Assembly (NCBI GenBank): GCA_019636385.1
Contig: JAHBXT010000002.1
Span: 744,001 to 808,000 of the forward strand
Source: Pirellulaceae bacterium
Lineage (GTDB): Bacteria; Planctomycetota; Planctomycetia; Pirellulales; Pirellulaceae
Length of the DNA: 64,000 nt
Direction of reading: 5' to 3'
Notes under the pieces: model-generated
The model's database searches: none
What the model saw: the letters and a program-made list of their open reading frames with translations, nothing else
Told to the model about the DNA's origin: nothing
In this document: positions 54,622 through 64,000 of the stretch, in pieces
How positions within the stretch are numbered: the first letter of the stretch is position 1
Layout of the letters: each line of letters opens with the position of its first letter
Program-made: the position numbers and the translations under genes

Positions 54622-54969
54622 ATGGCAGAGCCGACGTTCAATCATGAACGACTGGACGTTTATCGACTGTCGATCGCGTATGTGGCATTCTCGTATCAAA
54701 TCGGTAAATTGCTCGGCGGGACGAATCGTCAAGCTCGTGATCAACGGCTGCGTGCGGTGCAGTCTATTCCACTGAATATTGACGAAGGCCACGGGAAACA
54801 AGGTCTCAAGTACAAGTACCGATGCCTTGAAATCGCTCGCGGGTCGGCTCTGGAATGTGCCGCGATGCATGATGTCCTGCGGGTTTGTGTTGCACTTGAC
54901 GATGAATCGAATTGTCGAGGAAAATCCAACTTGAAACGAATCGTATTATTGCTCACCCGGTTGATCTAA
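54622..54969 (+). CDS. Four-helix-bundle protein (S23 / 23S rRNA intervening-sequence type)
   Basis: 115 residues from ATG 54622, preferred because the family starts at this Met and an AAGGAAC site precedes it. The fold is the S23 bundle: FNHERLDVYRLSIAYVAFSYQIG, AVQSIPLNIDEGHGKQ, YRCLEIARGSALECAAMHDVL, KSNLKRIVLLLTRLI. These proteins are found in rRNA intervening sequences and as free genes; the structural relatives in diversity-generating retroelements (Avd) bind nucleic acid. The role here is unknown. Confidence 0.85.
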   Translation: MAEPTFNHERLDVYRLSIAYVAFSYQIGKLLGGTNRQARDQRLRAVQSIPLNIDEGHGKQGLKYKYRCLEIARGSALECAAMHDVLRVCVALDDESNCRGKSNLKRIVLLLTRLI

Positions 54970-55200
54970 CCAACGGAGACCGTTCGATTCGAGGAGTGGG
55001 CCGGCACCGAAGAACGAAACCCTGGACTGGCGGCTCGCGAAGCATTAGTTCGAATATCAAGCCGTGACGTTGCTGCACTTCAGCTTCCACAGCCCTTTAC
55101 TGACGAGCGCGACGGCCAACCGAACGTTCAACGATTGCCAACCGAAGATAACGCCAAGTACTGTATTCGCATTGGCTTTAAGCCAAACGAGCCATCGTAA
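54970..55200 (+). pseudogene. Possible C-terminal remnant of a gene
   Basis: An open frame of 76 codons with no start codon near its 5' end, entered only by reading past the stop of the four-helix-bundle gene. It reads FEEWAGTEERNPGLA, then ALVRISSRDVAALQLPQPF and ends in CIRIGFKPNEPS, a natural-looking coding composition. The source gene is not identified. Its last 23 bases overlap the DUF3999 3' end, which is convergent. Confidence 0.3.
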
Positions 55201-56593
55201 CCTGTGACAGATTCCAGACTACGGCTCCCAACACTAGGCAAACAGTTCCCAAGGTCAGATAGATAAACCACGGATAACGCTCCGTAAACGGCTGCGGTGG
55301 AGCAAGGTAGTCGGGGTTTGGTTCCAGCGGTCCCAGGACTGCTCGAATTGGCGTGGTCGGTAAGACTGGTGCAAGATTGCGGGCAAAATCGTAGTTCGGG
55401 CTCTCGGCATCCGGGTTGCCAAAGCGTAGCTTCAATGGAAACATTGTAGGATGCGGGCGCTGAAACACGATCTGTCGCGCGGAAATGATCCCCTTGGCGC
55501 CGGTTATGTTCAGTGGCTTGTTGCGATAGTCGGCTACGGTCAGACGTAGACGCCGAGTTTGCACTTCGCTGAAGGTCATTTCCAGGTCGGCTAGTGCATC
55601 TGTCTTTTGCCGTTGCCAAGTTCCACCTTGGCTGGGATACACCCAATCAAAACTGGGCTGACCGAGCATATTGGGCGTCTCGGCTTCCAGGCTGACATCA
55701 CGAACAAACTCTCGATCCTCAATCGAGATCTGTAGACCTTCGACAGGTATCACGGAGCCAAAGTCGATTATCCAGCGTGAACCTGTGGATCCGTATTGTC
55801 GAGTCGGCTCACGAGAACCGAGCGACGCAACGGTGACAACTCGAACGGCAGGAATTTCCAGTTGCTGCGAAACTCGAAGCGAGTCGATTTCGAAACGATC
55901 TGTCCCGGTCCCCGACGTAGTCAGTTGTGGATCTGGTGCTACTTGAACTCTCAGGAACCGGTGCCGACTGTCTTGGTACCGTAGCGTACTTCGAGTAAGC
56001 GTGTGATTTTCGTCCGACAGCTTCAAGATAAATCCTTGCACTAGCCTTTTCCAGTCTTGGCCGTCATCACTACCCTCCACCACGACCACCCGGCGAAATT
56101 CCTTACCCGACGCTTCGATCACCACTTGATTATGTGTAATCGCGTTGCCCGTAAACTCAAGCGTAACCTCCTGATCGCCGCTATCGGATTGCGCTCGATT
56201 GAATGTTGTTGAAGTAAGGTCATTGATCACGGTTTTGGCTGACAAGGTCCTGACAGCAAAGGGGATAGGGCTACCATTGGTTGCCTCCAGTCGTAGGTCC
56301 GACAAATCGTGGCGTGCATGGCCAAGAACTTCTGCAGGAACAAATAGATCAACTAAGTCGGTAGCTATGGTCAAGTCGGTGGGCGCGGCTACGTCTTGGT
56401 CTGGTAGCGAAAGAGTCGCTTGATACTGCCAATCGGCAGGATTTTCTTGTGGCAACTCCACAGTTTGTTGCACGTTTACCTGTTGGTCAGCATCTGAAGC
56501 TGGGACATCTCCTTGGGACAAGACGGGACGCGCCGGCACAAAGCAGACAAGGGCCATCGTGAACTTCACGAGAGACAGTCTTAACGGAAACAT
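55178..56593 (-). CDS. DUF3999 family exported/membrane protein
   Basis: 471 residues from ATG 56593 (MFPLRLSLVKF), with a GAAGAGG site upstream. The N-terminal signal (MALVCFVPARPVLSQ) exports a beta-rich domain built of discoidin-like jelly-roll sandwiches (LEFTGNAITHNQVVIEASG, RYQDSRHRFLRVQVAP, RRLRLTVADYRN). A C-terminal membrane helix (about 440-460, FIYLTLGTVCLVLGAVVWNL) closes it. It lies 22 bp downstream of DUF2339; the pair is a known arrangement in other bacteria, where DUF3999 is thought to be the periplasmic partner. Function unknown. Confidence 0.85.
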   Translation of the reverse strand: MFPLRLSLVKFTMALVCFVPARPVLSQGDVPASDADQQVNVQQTVELPQENPADWQYQATLSLPDQDVAAPTDLTIATDLVDLFVPAEVLGHARHDLSDLRLEATNGSPIPFAVRTLSAKTVINDLTSTTFNRAQSDSGDQEVTLEFTGNAITHNQVVIEASGKEFRRVVVVEGSDDGQDWKRLVQGFILKLSDENHTLTRSTLRYQDSRHRFLRVQVAPDPQLTTSGTGTDRFEIDSLRVSQQLEIPAVRVVTVASLGSREPTRQYGSTGSRWIIDFGSVIPVEGLQISIEDREFVRDVSLEAETPNMLGQPSFDWVYPSQGGTWQRQKTDALADLEMTFSEVQTRRLRLTVADYRNKPLNITGAKGIISARQIVFQRPHPTMFPLKLRFGNPDAESPNYDFARNLAPVLPTTPIRAVLGPLEPNPDYLAPPQPFTERYPWFIYLTLGTVCLVLGAVVWNLSQVTMARLA

Positions 56594-56615
56594 ATTACAA
56601 CCTCTTCCAGGACGC

Positions 56616-58661
56616 CTATTGTTTGAAACGCTGATATCCGCGTGCCACAAGCCCCAATACGACGGCCAGAATAAAGAACGCTACAATCCGATAAATTTGT
56701 TGCACGTTGGCCATGTCAACGACGAACAGCTTCAACACTGTTAGGCCGTATAGGGCCATCGCAAACCAGCGTAAGCGCGAGCGGTTGAGGTAGAATCCCA
56801 GCAGCAGCAAGGCAGAAGCGAATATTACCCAAAAGACGGTCAACGCCAACTGAGCCCGCCACCTCCAAAGATCAAGGTTACCACTCTCAAATGAGCGAGA
56901 GACAAAATAGCCATGACAATCCAGCGACAATACTAGCCAAACCAGGGTAATTCCACACAGTCCGGTGATGCCGATCCCCCAGTGCTCGATCGACGAGAGC
57001 CTAGGCAGGTAACTGTCGGCCTTCCAGACAGCTGTCAGAAGCAGTCCGGCCACTGCCAGTGACGGCAGCGCTTCACGATTAAAGATGGGAATAAACGGAT
57101 TGCGAACATAGACTGCCAAATCAAAACCGATCAACCGCACCAAGGCCAATCCAGCCAGGGCGGTAGCCATGATTTTGAGTAATGACGAGGAGGTTCGAAG
57201 CCCAAACAGCCACAGTGCCACCGCCATCATTGTCCACCCCAGGGCAATCCAGCGCGCGTCCGCTTGCACGGGAATGGTCCAAGCAATGAATCCAATTGAA
57301 ATTGCCAGCGCTGTCATCACCAATCGGTGATCGGTTGGCCTCCACGCCAGCACTAGGCGTGCCACCAAGGCATAAATGGTGGCAAAGATTAATGCAATGG
57401 TTCCGATCCACAGGCTCCAGTCCTCCAGAGTCAAATTCCGTATGGCCGCAAAGCCAAGCACAGCGTTGACTACCAATCGAACCAGCTCTTCGTAATCCGC
57501 CGAGCGTTCGACATATCGAGCAATTATCAGACTGTAGGCAAGATACATCGTGAATAGTAGCAACTGGAAACCTAGCGCCCAGGCGAGTTTCTCAGGATGG
57601 TAATTCCCCGCATACCAAGCCATGTAAATGAGATGCGTTCCCACAAAAGCCACTGACGCGACGGCCCTCCAGCGCTGCATAATCGAGGCGGCGAGGACTC
57701 CAAGATTCAGTGTTAACAAATACAGGAACAGCGATGAATAAAGGTCGCGATCCGAATGCATTAGCAGAGGTGTTGCTAGACCACCCACAACAGCGATCAG
57801 GCCAATCAGTGCTGACCGGCAAAAAACAGCCGCCAACATCGATTCGATAACCAAGATGACTAAGAATATTCCAGCGTGCTGTTGCGAAAGTAACTGATAA
57901 AGACCAAACGCAGAATAGGTCGCCAGGTAGATGACCACGATACCGGTGGACAACAGCATGGACGCAAATCGTCGCCACTCGGCCAACCAATAACGACAAC
58001 CAAAAACGACTAGACCCGCACCGAACAGCTCGCCAATGGCCACTCTACCAGCCGGACCAATCCAATTATTCTGATAGGAGTATCGTAGAAAAAATGTAGC
58101 CGAGAATAGAAACAGAACAGCCGCCACCCAGCCAAATGCCTTCTGGCCAATGAAAGTCTCCCAGCCCACCGGGGTTGAACGGTCGTGCGCTGCATCGCTA
58201 GTGAATTGAGGTAGAGGTGTGACAGAGTCAGAGGGGCGCTCAGAATCAGGCCGCCAGCTCTGTGGAGCCACCGGAGGTGGCGCTGGTGCCAATTCTGCGG
58301 TCACCAACGCGCTGTCGGTTTCATCTGACTGACTTCCTACGGATGCTGCCTGCGAGATACCGACCGAATGGCTCCCCGCTACGATGTTGGTATCCGAGCC
58401 TGTTCCGGAATCCGCGCCGTGGCTGTGGGGGAGTGGTGGCTGCGATTGGCTGACAGTCTCTGGGCTTACTAATGACTGTGCAGAGGCCTGGTCACGGGCC
58501 AGTTCACTGAGTCGACGTTCGATGTGATCCAGTCGACTGGTTATATCGCTTAATTTACGAGTCCTTGCAAATGCAATAATAGACATTGTGATCGTAGCCA
58601 CCGGCAGAATTAAAATCGCACCGGCCACCAGCACAATAATCAGAACATCTTCAACTCTCAT
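56616..58661 (-). CDS. DUF2339 multi-helix inner-membrane protein
   Basis: 681 residues. One N-terminal membrane helix, a coiled-coil stretch (SDITSRLDHIERRLSELARDQ), a Ser/Thr/Pro-rich low-complexity linker to ~160, and then about 18-20 membrane helices. GWETFIGQKAFGWVAAVLFLFSATFFLRYSYQNNWIGPAGRVAIGELFG is the DUF2339 entry motif (WIGPAGRVA). The C-terminus is hydrophobic and ends RGYQRFKQ. Function unknown; genes of this type sit next to DUF3999, as here. Confidence 0.9.
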   Translation of the reverse strand: MRVEDVLIIVLVAGAILILPVATITMSIIAFARTRKLSDITSRLDHIERRLSELARDQASAQSLVSPETVSQSQPPLPHSHGADSGTGSDTNIVAGSHSVGISQAASVGSQSDETDSALVTAELAPAPPPVAPQSWRPDSERPSDSVTPLPQFTSDAAHDRSTPVGWETFIGQKAFGWVAAVLFLFSATFFLRYSYQNNWIGPAGRVAIGELFGAGLVVFGCRYWLAEWRRFASMLLSTGIVVIYLATYSAFGLYQLLSQQHAGIFLVILVIESMLAAVFCRSALIGLIAVVGGLATPLLMHSDRDLYSSLFLYLLTLNLGVLAASIMQRWRAVASVAFVGTHLIYMAWYAGNYHPEKLAWALGFQLLLFTMYLAYSLIIARYVERSADYEELVRLVVNAVLGFAAIRNLTLEDWSLWIGTIALIFATIYALVARLVLAWRPTDHRLVMTALAISIGFIAWTIPVQADARWIALGWTMMAVALWLFGLRTSSSLLKIMATALAGLALVRLIGFDLAVYVRNPFIPIFNREALPSLAVAGLLLTAVWKADSYLPRLSSIEHWGIGITGLCGITLVWLVLSLDCHGYFVSRSFESGNLDLWRWRAQLALTVFWVIFASALLLLGFYLNRSRLRWFAMALYGLTVLKLFVVDMANVQQIYRIVAFFILAVVLGLVARGYQRFKQ

Positions 58662-59316
58662 CAGAGACTATCCATGGATCGATCCAGCCACAAGAATACG
58701 CGGCTACAGAACCGCCAGTCATCTCTTCGATTGGCTGGGAACGAGTATAGCAGATGACGGTCATTTATTGGAGATGGTAGCGCCCATGGACTCCTCGGTT
58801 TAGAATGCTCGGCCTCATGAATGGCTACTAAGCCACGGTTCAGATCCAGGTGTCAGGCAGTTAGGGAATTGGCAATTCCAGGGGTGAATGCCAATTGTGA
58901 CGGTGGTAGACGTTTGGACAGAGCAGCTAACAGAACTTATAGTGGTACAAGTCGATGGTGGACATGTCTCTGCCGACCGAGCAGGAGCCACTCACGGCCA
59001 CCAGCGTCACCAAAGAGCAGAGCGTGGCCCGTTTGGGCAAACTGCGAATATGGACGTGATCCAACCCATTCGCGAGTGCATTGCCCCTGATTGTTCAACC
59101 TAGTTTTGGGGCCAGCTCCAAATGGCTAAACGCCAACAGGTGCTGGGTAGCCAATCGATGGACGATAAGTCGGCAAAATTTGAAAAAAGTAGGGTCTTAA
59201 ATCATTCTGCAGCCAACCATGTTTCGTGATTTCAATAAAACGAGTCCGCATGTGCAGTAGCGTCCATATACGATATTCGCTCGAATTCTCTAAAGCCTAA
59301 ACTAAGGACTTGATGC
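58662..59316. other. 655-bp divergent intergenic region
   Basis: Lies between the DUF2339 gene (leftward) and the heme-binding propeller gene (rightward), so it must contain both promoters. Short open frames at 58821-59103 have no start context or family pattern. An AAGGA site at 59304-59308 precedes the GTG start at 59317. No hairpin or repeat found. Confidence 0.4.
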
Positions 59317-62300
59317 GTGCTGCCAATTTGTCGCTACTTGCTGCGCCTTACTCTGCTGGTTGTCACTTTTGCGGGGACTCCGCTACTTGCAGATAACCAG
59401 TTTCCTGCCCTGATAAACTCTGAGAAGTCAACCGACAGTCCAATGGCACCGGAACAGGTCGTCACAACGACAAAGCTGCCACCGGGTTTTGAGCTTTCAG
59501 TGTTTGCGGCTGAACCCGACGTTCAAAATCCTATCGCCATCACTACCGATGAGCGTGGAAGGTTGTGGGTAGCGGAGAATTACAGTTGGTCAGGAGCTGC
59601 TGTAGGCGGGTTTGACGACCAGCAGCGTGATCGAATTGTCATTTTGGAAGACATCAATGGCGATGGGAGGCATGACAAGAGAACGGTCTTTTGGGATGAC
59701 GCGCGCAAGCTGACCAGTATCGAAGTCGGCAACGGTGGAGTCTGGGCGATCAGTCTTCCGTACCTCTTGTTCCTGCCCGATGAAAATCGAGATGATATCA
59801 TGGATGGTCCACCGCGAATCAAATTAGATGGCATCGATGACGACGCGGTGGGGCATACACCAGCCAACGGATTGAAGTGGGGTAGTGACGGTTGGCTGTA
59901 TGCTCGACACGGCATTCAAGCCACGAGCAATATAGGTAGGCCAGGTGCCGGAGATTCCCAGCGTATTAGAATTAATACTGGCGTATGGCGATATCATCCC
60001 GCCTCGGAGCGCATTGAAACGGTCATGCATGGAATGACCAACTCGTGGGGATTCGATTTCGATCAATATGGCCACATGTTTGTGATCAACACCGTCATAG
60101 GGCATTTGTGGCATGTGGTTCCTGGCGCACACGTGCAGAGAATGTACGGAGTCGATTTGAACCCCCATGCCTATCAGCTGATTGAACAGACCGCCGACCA
60201 TGTTCACTGGGACACCGGCGAAGTTTGGCACGCAGTGCAAAAGGGACTGTCCGATGCGACAAGTGAAGCTGGCGGTGGGCATGCGCATATTGGCTTAATG
60301 ATCTACCAGGGAGACAACTGGCCAAGCGAATATCGCCACCGATTATTCACCCTGAATCTGCATGGCTCCAGAATGAATAGCAACTCGGTGGAGCGGCAGT
60401 CAGCTGGCTATGTTGGCAAACGAGCTCCAGACATTTGCTTTTGGCAAGATGCATGGTTTCGAGGCATGGACCTGATCACTGGTCCTGATGGTGGCGTCTT
60501 CATTGCCGATTGGAGTGATACGGGCGAGTGCCATGATCATGACGGAGTTCATCGCACCAGTGGTCGCATCTACAAACTTACCTACGGGCGCCCCCGGCCA
60601 ATTGTTTCGCTCAATTTATCAAGCAAATCGGATAGACAGTTGTTGGAGCTGCAATCCCACGCCAACGCCTGGTGGGCAAGAACTGCTAGAAGGCTTCTGA
60701 GCGAACGATACAGCTCTGGAAAATCGCAGTTGGAAATCACAGCGGTGCGCGCACAAATCGATGGTGCGATGAACCAATCAACGGATTTGGCTACCAAGAT
60801 TCGTTTGCTGGAAACCTGCTACGGAGTCGGTGCCGCAGATGAGTCCTGGCTGACTTCATTTATTGCGAGCGAACACGAGCAACTGCGAGTTGCCGCACTG
60901 AGATTGCTAGTTGATCAACAAACGCCCAGTCAATGCACGCTTACTCATCAGGCCAAGTCGCTTCTGGTCAAAATGGCCCACCATGATCGCTCAGGGTTAG
61001 TGCAGCTCTATTTGGCTTCGGCACTGCAACGATTACCGGCCAATTTGTGTTGGCAGATTGCCAAACCTCTAGCTTCGCGCTCAGAGTTCGCTGCAGATCG
61101 AATGTTTCCGTCGATGCTGTGGTTCGGTGTGGAACCGATCATGCTGGCACAACCGGCTGAGGCAATTGAATTAGCCAGGCAATCCCAGATCCCACTGCTG
61201 ACTGAGAATATTGCGCGGCGATTGACACTGGAAATTGACTCGCGGCCAGAACTGCTAGCTGGTCTATTGTCAGCCGCGCAAGAAAAGTCTTTTAGTGCGC
61301 GACCGTCGGTGCTACATGGCATGGCCAAGGCGCTCAACGGCTGGCACAAGGCTACTCCGCCAGCCAATTGGGCTGCGTTTGAAAAACACTTCGTCCAAGC
61401 GGATTCGAACGAACTTCAGCGTGATCTGCAAGCGTTGCGGCTGGTTTTCGGCGATGGTCGAGCTTTAGAAGAATTGACTCGAATCGTGGAAGATGGCCAT
61501 GTGGAGGCCGAGGTTCGGCGGCAAGCATTGCGATCACTGCTCAACAGTCGCCCACCCGAGTTTGCTACGACTCTAATACGATTGCTTGGAGACCGAGCCT
61601 TGGTAGGTGAGGCGATTCGAGGATTAGCGCTGTACGATCATCCGGGCACATCGAAAGAATTGTTAGGGCGACTCAGGGGGTTGACACCCGCCGAGCGAGC
61701 GGAAGTGATTCATACACTGGCTTCGCGACCTACAACTGCGAAGGAGTTGTTGCAAGCAGTGCGCAATCAGACGATTGCAGTCCATGAAATCTCTGCCTTT
61801 CACGCTCGACAGATACGATCGTTTGATGATGACACGATTACTCAAGAGTTGATCGAGCTGTGGGGAGATGTTCGCAATACTGCAGAAGACAAGAAACAGC
61901 AGATTGAAGACCTTAAGTCGATGTTGACTAGCGAAGTCCTGGCCAGCAGTGATCTTTCAGCTGGTCGCGCGCTGTTTCAGAAATCCTGCGCCAGTTGTCA
62001 TGTGTTGTACGGCGTGGGAGTTAAGATCGGACCAGATTTGACCGGCTCTCACCGCAGAAATCTCGACTACTTGCTTGAGAATATCGTTGATCCCAGTGCG
62101 AGTGTCGGCGCAGGCTTTCGCATGGTTATTGCCCTGACGGAGGATGGACGGGTTATCAACGGAGTGATTGTGGCCTCCACCGAACGCACGCTAACGTTGC
62201 AGACAGCTAACGAAGCGGTGACTCTGGATCGACAGAACGTTGAATCGCTGACACCATCCAATACATCTCTGATGCCCGATGGGATTTTGCAAGACTATTC

Positions 62301-62367
62301 GCCTGACCAGATTCGAGACCTGATCGGCTATTTGATGTCGACCAACCAAGTCTCGATGCCGGAATAG
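59317..62367 (+). CDS. PVC-type heme-binding CxxCH protein with N-terminal dehydrogenase-like propeller
   Basis: 1016 residues from a GTG. Signal peptide ending AxA-like (TFAGTPLLAD). Residues 45-420 are the PVC membrane-bound dehydrogenase propeller: LPPGFELSVFAAEPDVQNPIAI, GRLWVAENYSW, DGRHDKRTVFWDDARKLTS, GITGPDGG-type VFIADWSDTGECHDHDGVHR. Residues 430-860 are helical HEAT-like repeats. The C-terminal cytochrome c has the C-x2-C-H motif at 891-895 (CASCH), GPDLTGSHRRNLDYLLENIVDPSA and SLMPDGILQDYSPDQIRDL. Probably periplasmic electron transfer tied to sugar or glycan oxidation; substrate unknown. Confidence 0.94.
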   Translation: MLPICRYLLRLTLLVVTFAGTPLLADNQFPALINSEKSTDSPMAPEQVVTTTKLPPGFELSVFAAEPDVQNPIAITTDERGRLWVAENYSWSGAAVGGFDDQQRDRIVILEDINGDGRHDKRTVFWDDARKLTSIEVGNGGVWAISLPYLLFLPDENRDDIMDGPPRIKLDGIDDDAVGHTPANGLKWGSDGWLYARHGIQATSNIGRPGAGDSQRIRINTGVWRYHPASERIETVMHGMTNSWGFDFDQYGHMFVINTVIGHLWHVVPGAHVQRMYGVDLNPHAYQLIEQTADHVHWDTGEVWHAVQKGLSDATSEAGGGHAHIGLMIYQGDNWPSEYRHRLFTLNLHGSRMNSNSVERQSAGYVGKRAPDICFWQDAWFRGMDLITGPDGGVFIADWSDTGECHDHDGVHRTSGRIYKLTYGRPRPIVSLNLSSKSDRQLLELQSHANAWWARTARRLLSERYSSGKSQLEITAVRAQIDGAMNQSTDLATKIRLLETCYGVGAADESWLTSFIASEHEQLRVAALRLLVDQQTPSQCTLTHQAKSLLVKMAHHDRSGLVQLYLASALQRLPANLCWQIAKPLASRSEFAADRMFPSMLWFGVEPIMLAQPAEAIELARQSQIPLLTENIARRLTLEIDSRPELLAGLLSAAQEKSFSARPSVLHGMAKALNGWHKATPPANWAAFEKHFVQADSNELQRDLQALRLVFGDGRALEELTRIVEDGHVEAEVRRQALRSLLNSRPPEFATTLIRLLGDRALVGEAIRGLALYDHPGTSKELLGRLRGLTPAERAEVIHTLASRPTTAKELLQAVRNQTIAVHEISAFHARQIRSFDDDTITQELIELWGDVRNTAEDKKQQIEDLKSMLTSEVLASSDLSAGRALFQKSCASCHVLYGVGVKIGPDLTGSHRRNLDYLLENIVDPSASVGAGFRMVIALTEDGRVINGVIVASTERTLTLQTANEAVTLDRQNVESLTPSNTSLMPDGILQDYSPDQIRDLIGYLMSTNQVSMPE

Positions 62368-62641
62368 CACGGATTGACCTAACTACTTTCAGATTCCAAC
62401 AGCAACTCACGAGATTCTCAGACAGCGCTGCACTTCATTGTCTACTTGAGTAGTAAATAAATTCCGAGCCACATCATCCGTGAATGGCGTCTCGGCTGTG
62501 CTACAGGGATTGGCGTTAGCCCAGCTCTTTCTGGTCGAGCTCAGGGCAGCAGAATTGCTCTACCGCAATCCGCCCCAAGAGGCTCCAGGTGGCGGTGGTG
62601 CCCTGGATAGAATTATGGGACACATTTACCACAGAAGTGCG

Positions 62642-64000
62642 CTAGAGCAAATCAAGAATCACCTGACCATGTACGTCGGTCAGTCGGCGATCGACGCCGT
62701 TGTGCCGCACGGTCAGCTGTCGATGGTCGATGCCCATAAGTTGCAGGATCGTCGCATGGACATCGTAAACTTGAGTCGGTCGATCGCGCTGAAGTGGTTT
62801 GTAGCCCCACTGATCGCTGGGGCCGTACGAGATGCCGCCTTGGACACCACCGCCGCACAGCCAGTTTGTGAATGCAAATGGATTGTGATCGCGTCCGTCG
62901 CCTCCTTGGCTGGACGGCAGGCGACCAAACTCGGTAGTCCAAAACACGATCGTATCTTCCAGCATCCCGCGCTGTTTCAAATCTTTGATCAGCGCGGCCG
63001 CTCCGCGGGCCATTCCTCGCGCCAGCGGTTCGTGATCGCGAGCGACGTTTTCGTGAGAGTCCCAATTGCGTCGAGGAAATCCATTGTCATTGCCAGACCA
63101 AACCTGAACGAATCGCACTCCGCGTTCAAGCAGTCGTCGCGCAACTAGGCATTTGCGACCGAAGTGATCGGTTTCCTCTGGAGCATTAATTTCAGTAGGC
63201 CATGTCGTCCCTGGTGGCTGAATTCCGTATAAGTCCATGATGTACTTCGGTTCATGGGTTAGCTCGAGCGCTTCAGGTGCTGCCAACTGCATTCTGGCAG
63301 CGAGTTCATAGTTGCGAATACGGGCTTCCAGTCGAGTGTCGAGCGGATGCTGACGGGCAAGGTCTCGATTAAGCTTTGAAAGCAATGCTTGCGTGGCTTG
63401 CTCGCTGGCGTGATTGAGAAAGTCGTAAGTTGGGTTAGGCCACAGCGCTTCGATTGGCGGGTTGCGATTGGGGTAGATGCACGTGCCAGAGTGCTGGCCC
63501 GGCAGGAATGCAGCATCCCAGTTTTTGACGCCATTGGATGCTAGTCCTCGGTGATCTGGCAGTACGACGAAGGCGGGCAAGTTCTGGCTTTCACTGCCAA
63601 GACCATAACTCACCCAGCAGCCCATGCCTGGAAATCCCGGCAGGCTAAAGCCGGTCGATTGCAATAGCGTGGCCGTACTATGCACACCAGAGCGTCCAAC
63701 CATATTGTGGATGAAAGCCATGTCATCGACACAGTCACCTAGATCGGCAACCACGTCGCTGAGCTGTTTGCCGCATTGACCGTAGGGTTTAAATGGCCAG
63801 ATCGGCTTCTTCCATGGGCCCAGTCCGTCCTGAAAGGCCTCGATGGGCTCACCGTAATCGGCGGGTTGTCCGTGGCGGCGGATCAATTCGGGCTTGAAAT
63901 CGAATAGGTCAATATGGCTGGCGGCACCCGCCATAAATAACTGAACGACTCGCCTCGCCTTGGGAGGAAACTGTAGTCTTGATGTCTTGTTCGCATCGTC
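62642..64000 (-). CDS. DUF1501 exported sulfatase-like protein, 5' end beyond the window
   Basis: At least 452 residues; the frame stays open to the right edge, reading PPKARRVVQLFMAGAASHIDLFD, so the apparent ATG at 63934 is internal and the Tat signal lies outside. DUF1501 proteins resemble the alkaline phosphatase/sulfatase fold: FMAGAASHIDLFDFKPEL, AFIHNMVGRSGVHSTATLL, VWSGNDNGFPRRNWDSHENV, WTTEFGRLPSSQGGDGRDHNP and DVHATILQLMGID. In planctomycetes they are usually paired with cytochrome-type PSD1 genes. Exported; substrate unknown. Convergent with the heme protein across 274 bp. Confidence 0.93.
   Translation of the reverse strand, partial: DDANKTSRLQFPPKARRVVQLFMAGAASHIDLFDFKPELIRRHGQPADYGEPIEAFQDGLGPWKKPIWPFKPYGQCGKQLSDVVADLGDCVDDMAFIHNMVGRSGVHSTATLLQSTGFSLPGFPGMGCWVSYGLGSESQNLPAFVVLPDHRGLASNGVKNWDAAFLPGQHSGTCIYPNRNPPIEALWPNPTYDFLNHASEQATQALLSKLNRDLARQHPLDTRLEARIRNYELAARMQLAAPEALELTHEPKYIMDLYGIQPPGTTWPTEINAPEETDHFGRKCLVARRLLERGVRFVQVWSGNDNGFPRRNWDSHENVARDHEPLARGMARGAAALIKDLKQRGMLEDTIVFWTTEFGRLPSSQGGDGRDHNPFAFTNWLCGGGVQGGISYGPSDQWGYKPLQRDRPTQVYDVHATILQLMGIDHRQLTVRHNGVDRRLTDVHGQVILDLL

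Noticed and set aside
55128-55646. A 172-residue minus-strand frame inside DUF3999
   Set aside because: Overlaps the DUF3999 frame, lacks any family pattern and is composition-driven.

Overview
The window looks like a chromosomal segment from a planctomycete of the Pirellulales/Rhodopirellula type. The evidence is the family mix: a DUF1501 protein, a PVC-type dehydrogenase propeller fused to a CxxCH cytochrome c, a secreted protein with WxPGYW repeats, Tat-exported proteins, a Cache-sensor Ser/Thr kinase, an FGGY kinase operon, and several small conserved proteins I know only from this phylum. I found no rRNA, tRNA or CRISPR array.

Layout. 1-740 is the 3' end of dnaK, closed by a perfect inverted-repeat terminator shared with the convergent cluster to its right. 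966-15902 is a head-to-tail array of seven divergent paralogues on the minus strand, called T1 (13815-15902) to T7 (966-2987) in order of transcription. Each has a basic N-terminus, one membrane segment and a long TPR-like repeat domain. 16139-31409 is mostly housekeeping and catabolic genes: a double GNAT protein, proC, a KDG-type sugar kinase, an SDR, RidA, a BshC-like protein coupled to a GT2 enzyme, a Nif3-like protein, an NHL lipoprotein, a Sua5-like/LMW-PTP fusion, a gluzincin peptidase and a receptor kinase. 31563-36245 reads rightward: BASS transporter, LUD protein, UbiE/MenG and a penicillin-acylase-like amidase. 36830-39574 holds a lipoprotein and a DUF3311/sodium:solute symporter pair. 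39619-45019 is a coupled catabolic operon (anion symporter, class II aldolase, class III aminotransferase, FGGY kinase). 45387-49573 encodes two exported proteins.

50158-55200 is an accessory island. It holds an integron-type integrase interrupted by an amber codon, direct repeats with integron-core-like GTTAGGC sequences, two AT-richer genes (one possibly a PD-(D/E)xK nuclease), a group II intron with its reverse transcriptase, and a four-helix-bundle (S23-type) gene behind 21-bp tandem repeats. 55178-64000 returns to core genes: DUF3999/DUF2339, the heme-binding propeller protein and a DUF1501 protein cut by the window edge.

The best candidate for an undescribed system is the seven-gene array. 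In all seven proteins a juxtamembrane signature, P-x13-W-x2-[ST]-R-x-W, keeps exactly the same spacing. Five members carry an extra 104-138 residues ahead of it, with a second N-terminal motif that is D-P in four of them. I infer a family of membrane-anchored TPR scaffolds facing away from the cytoplasm; the function is unknown.
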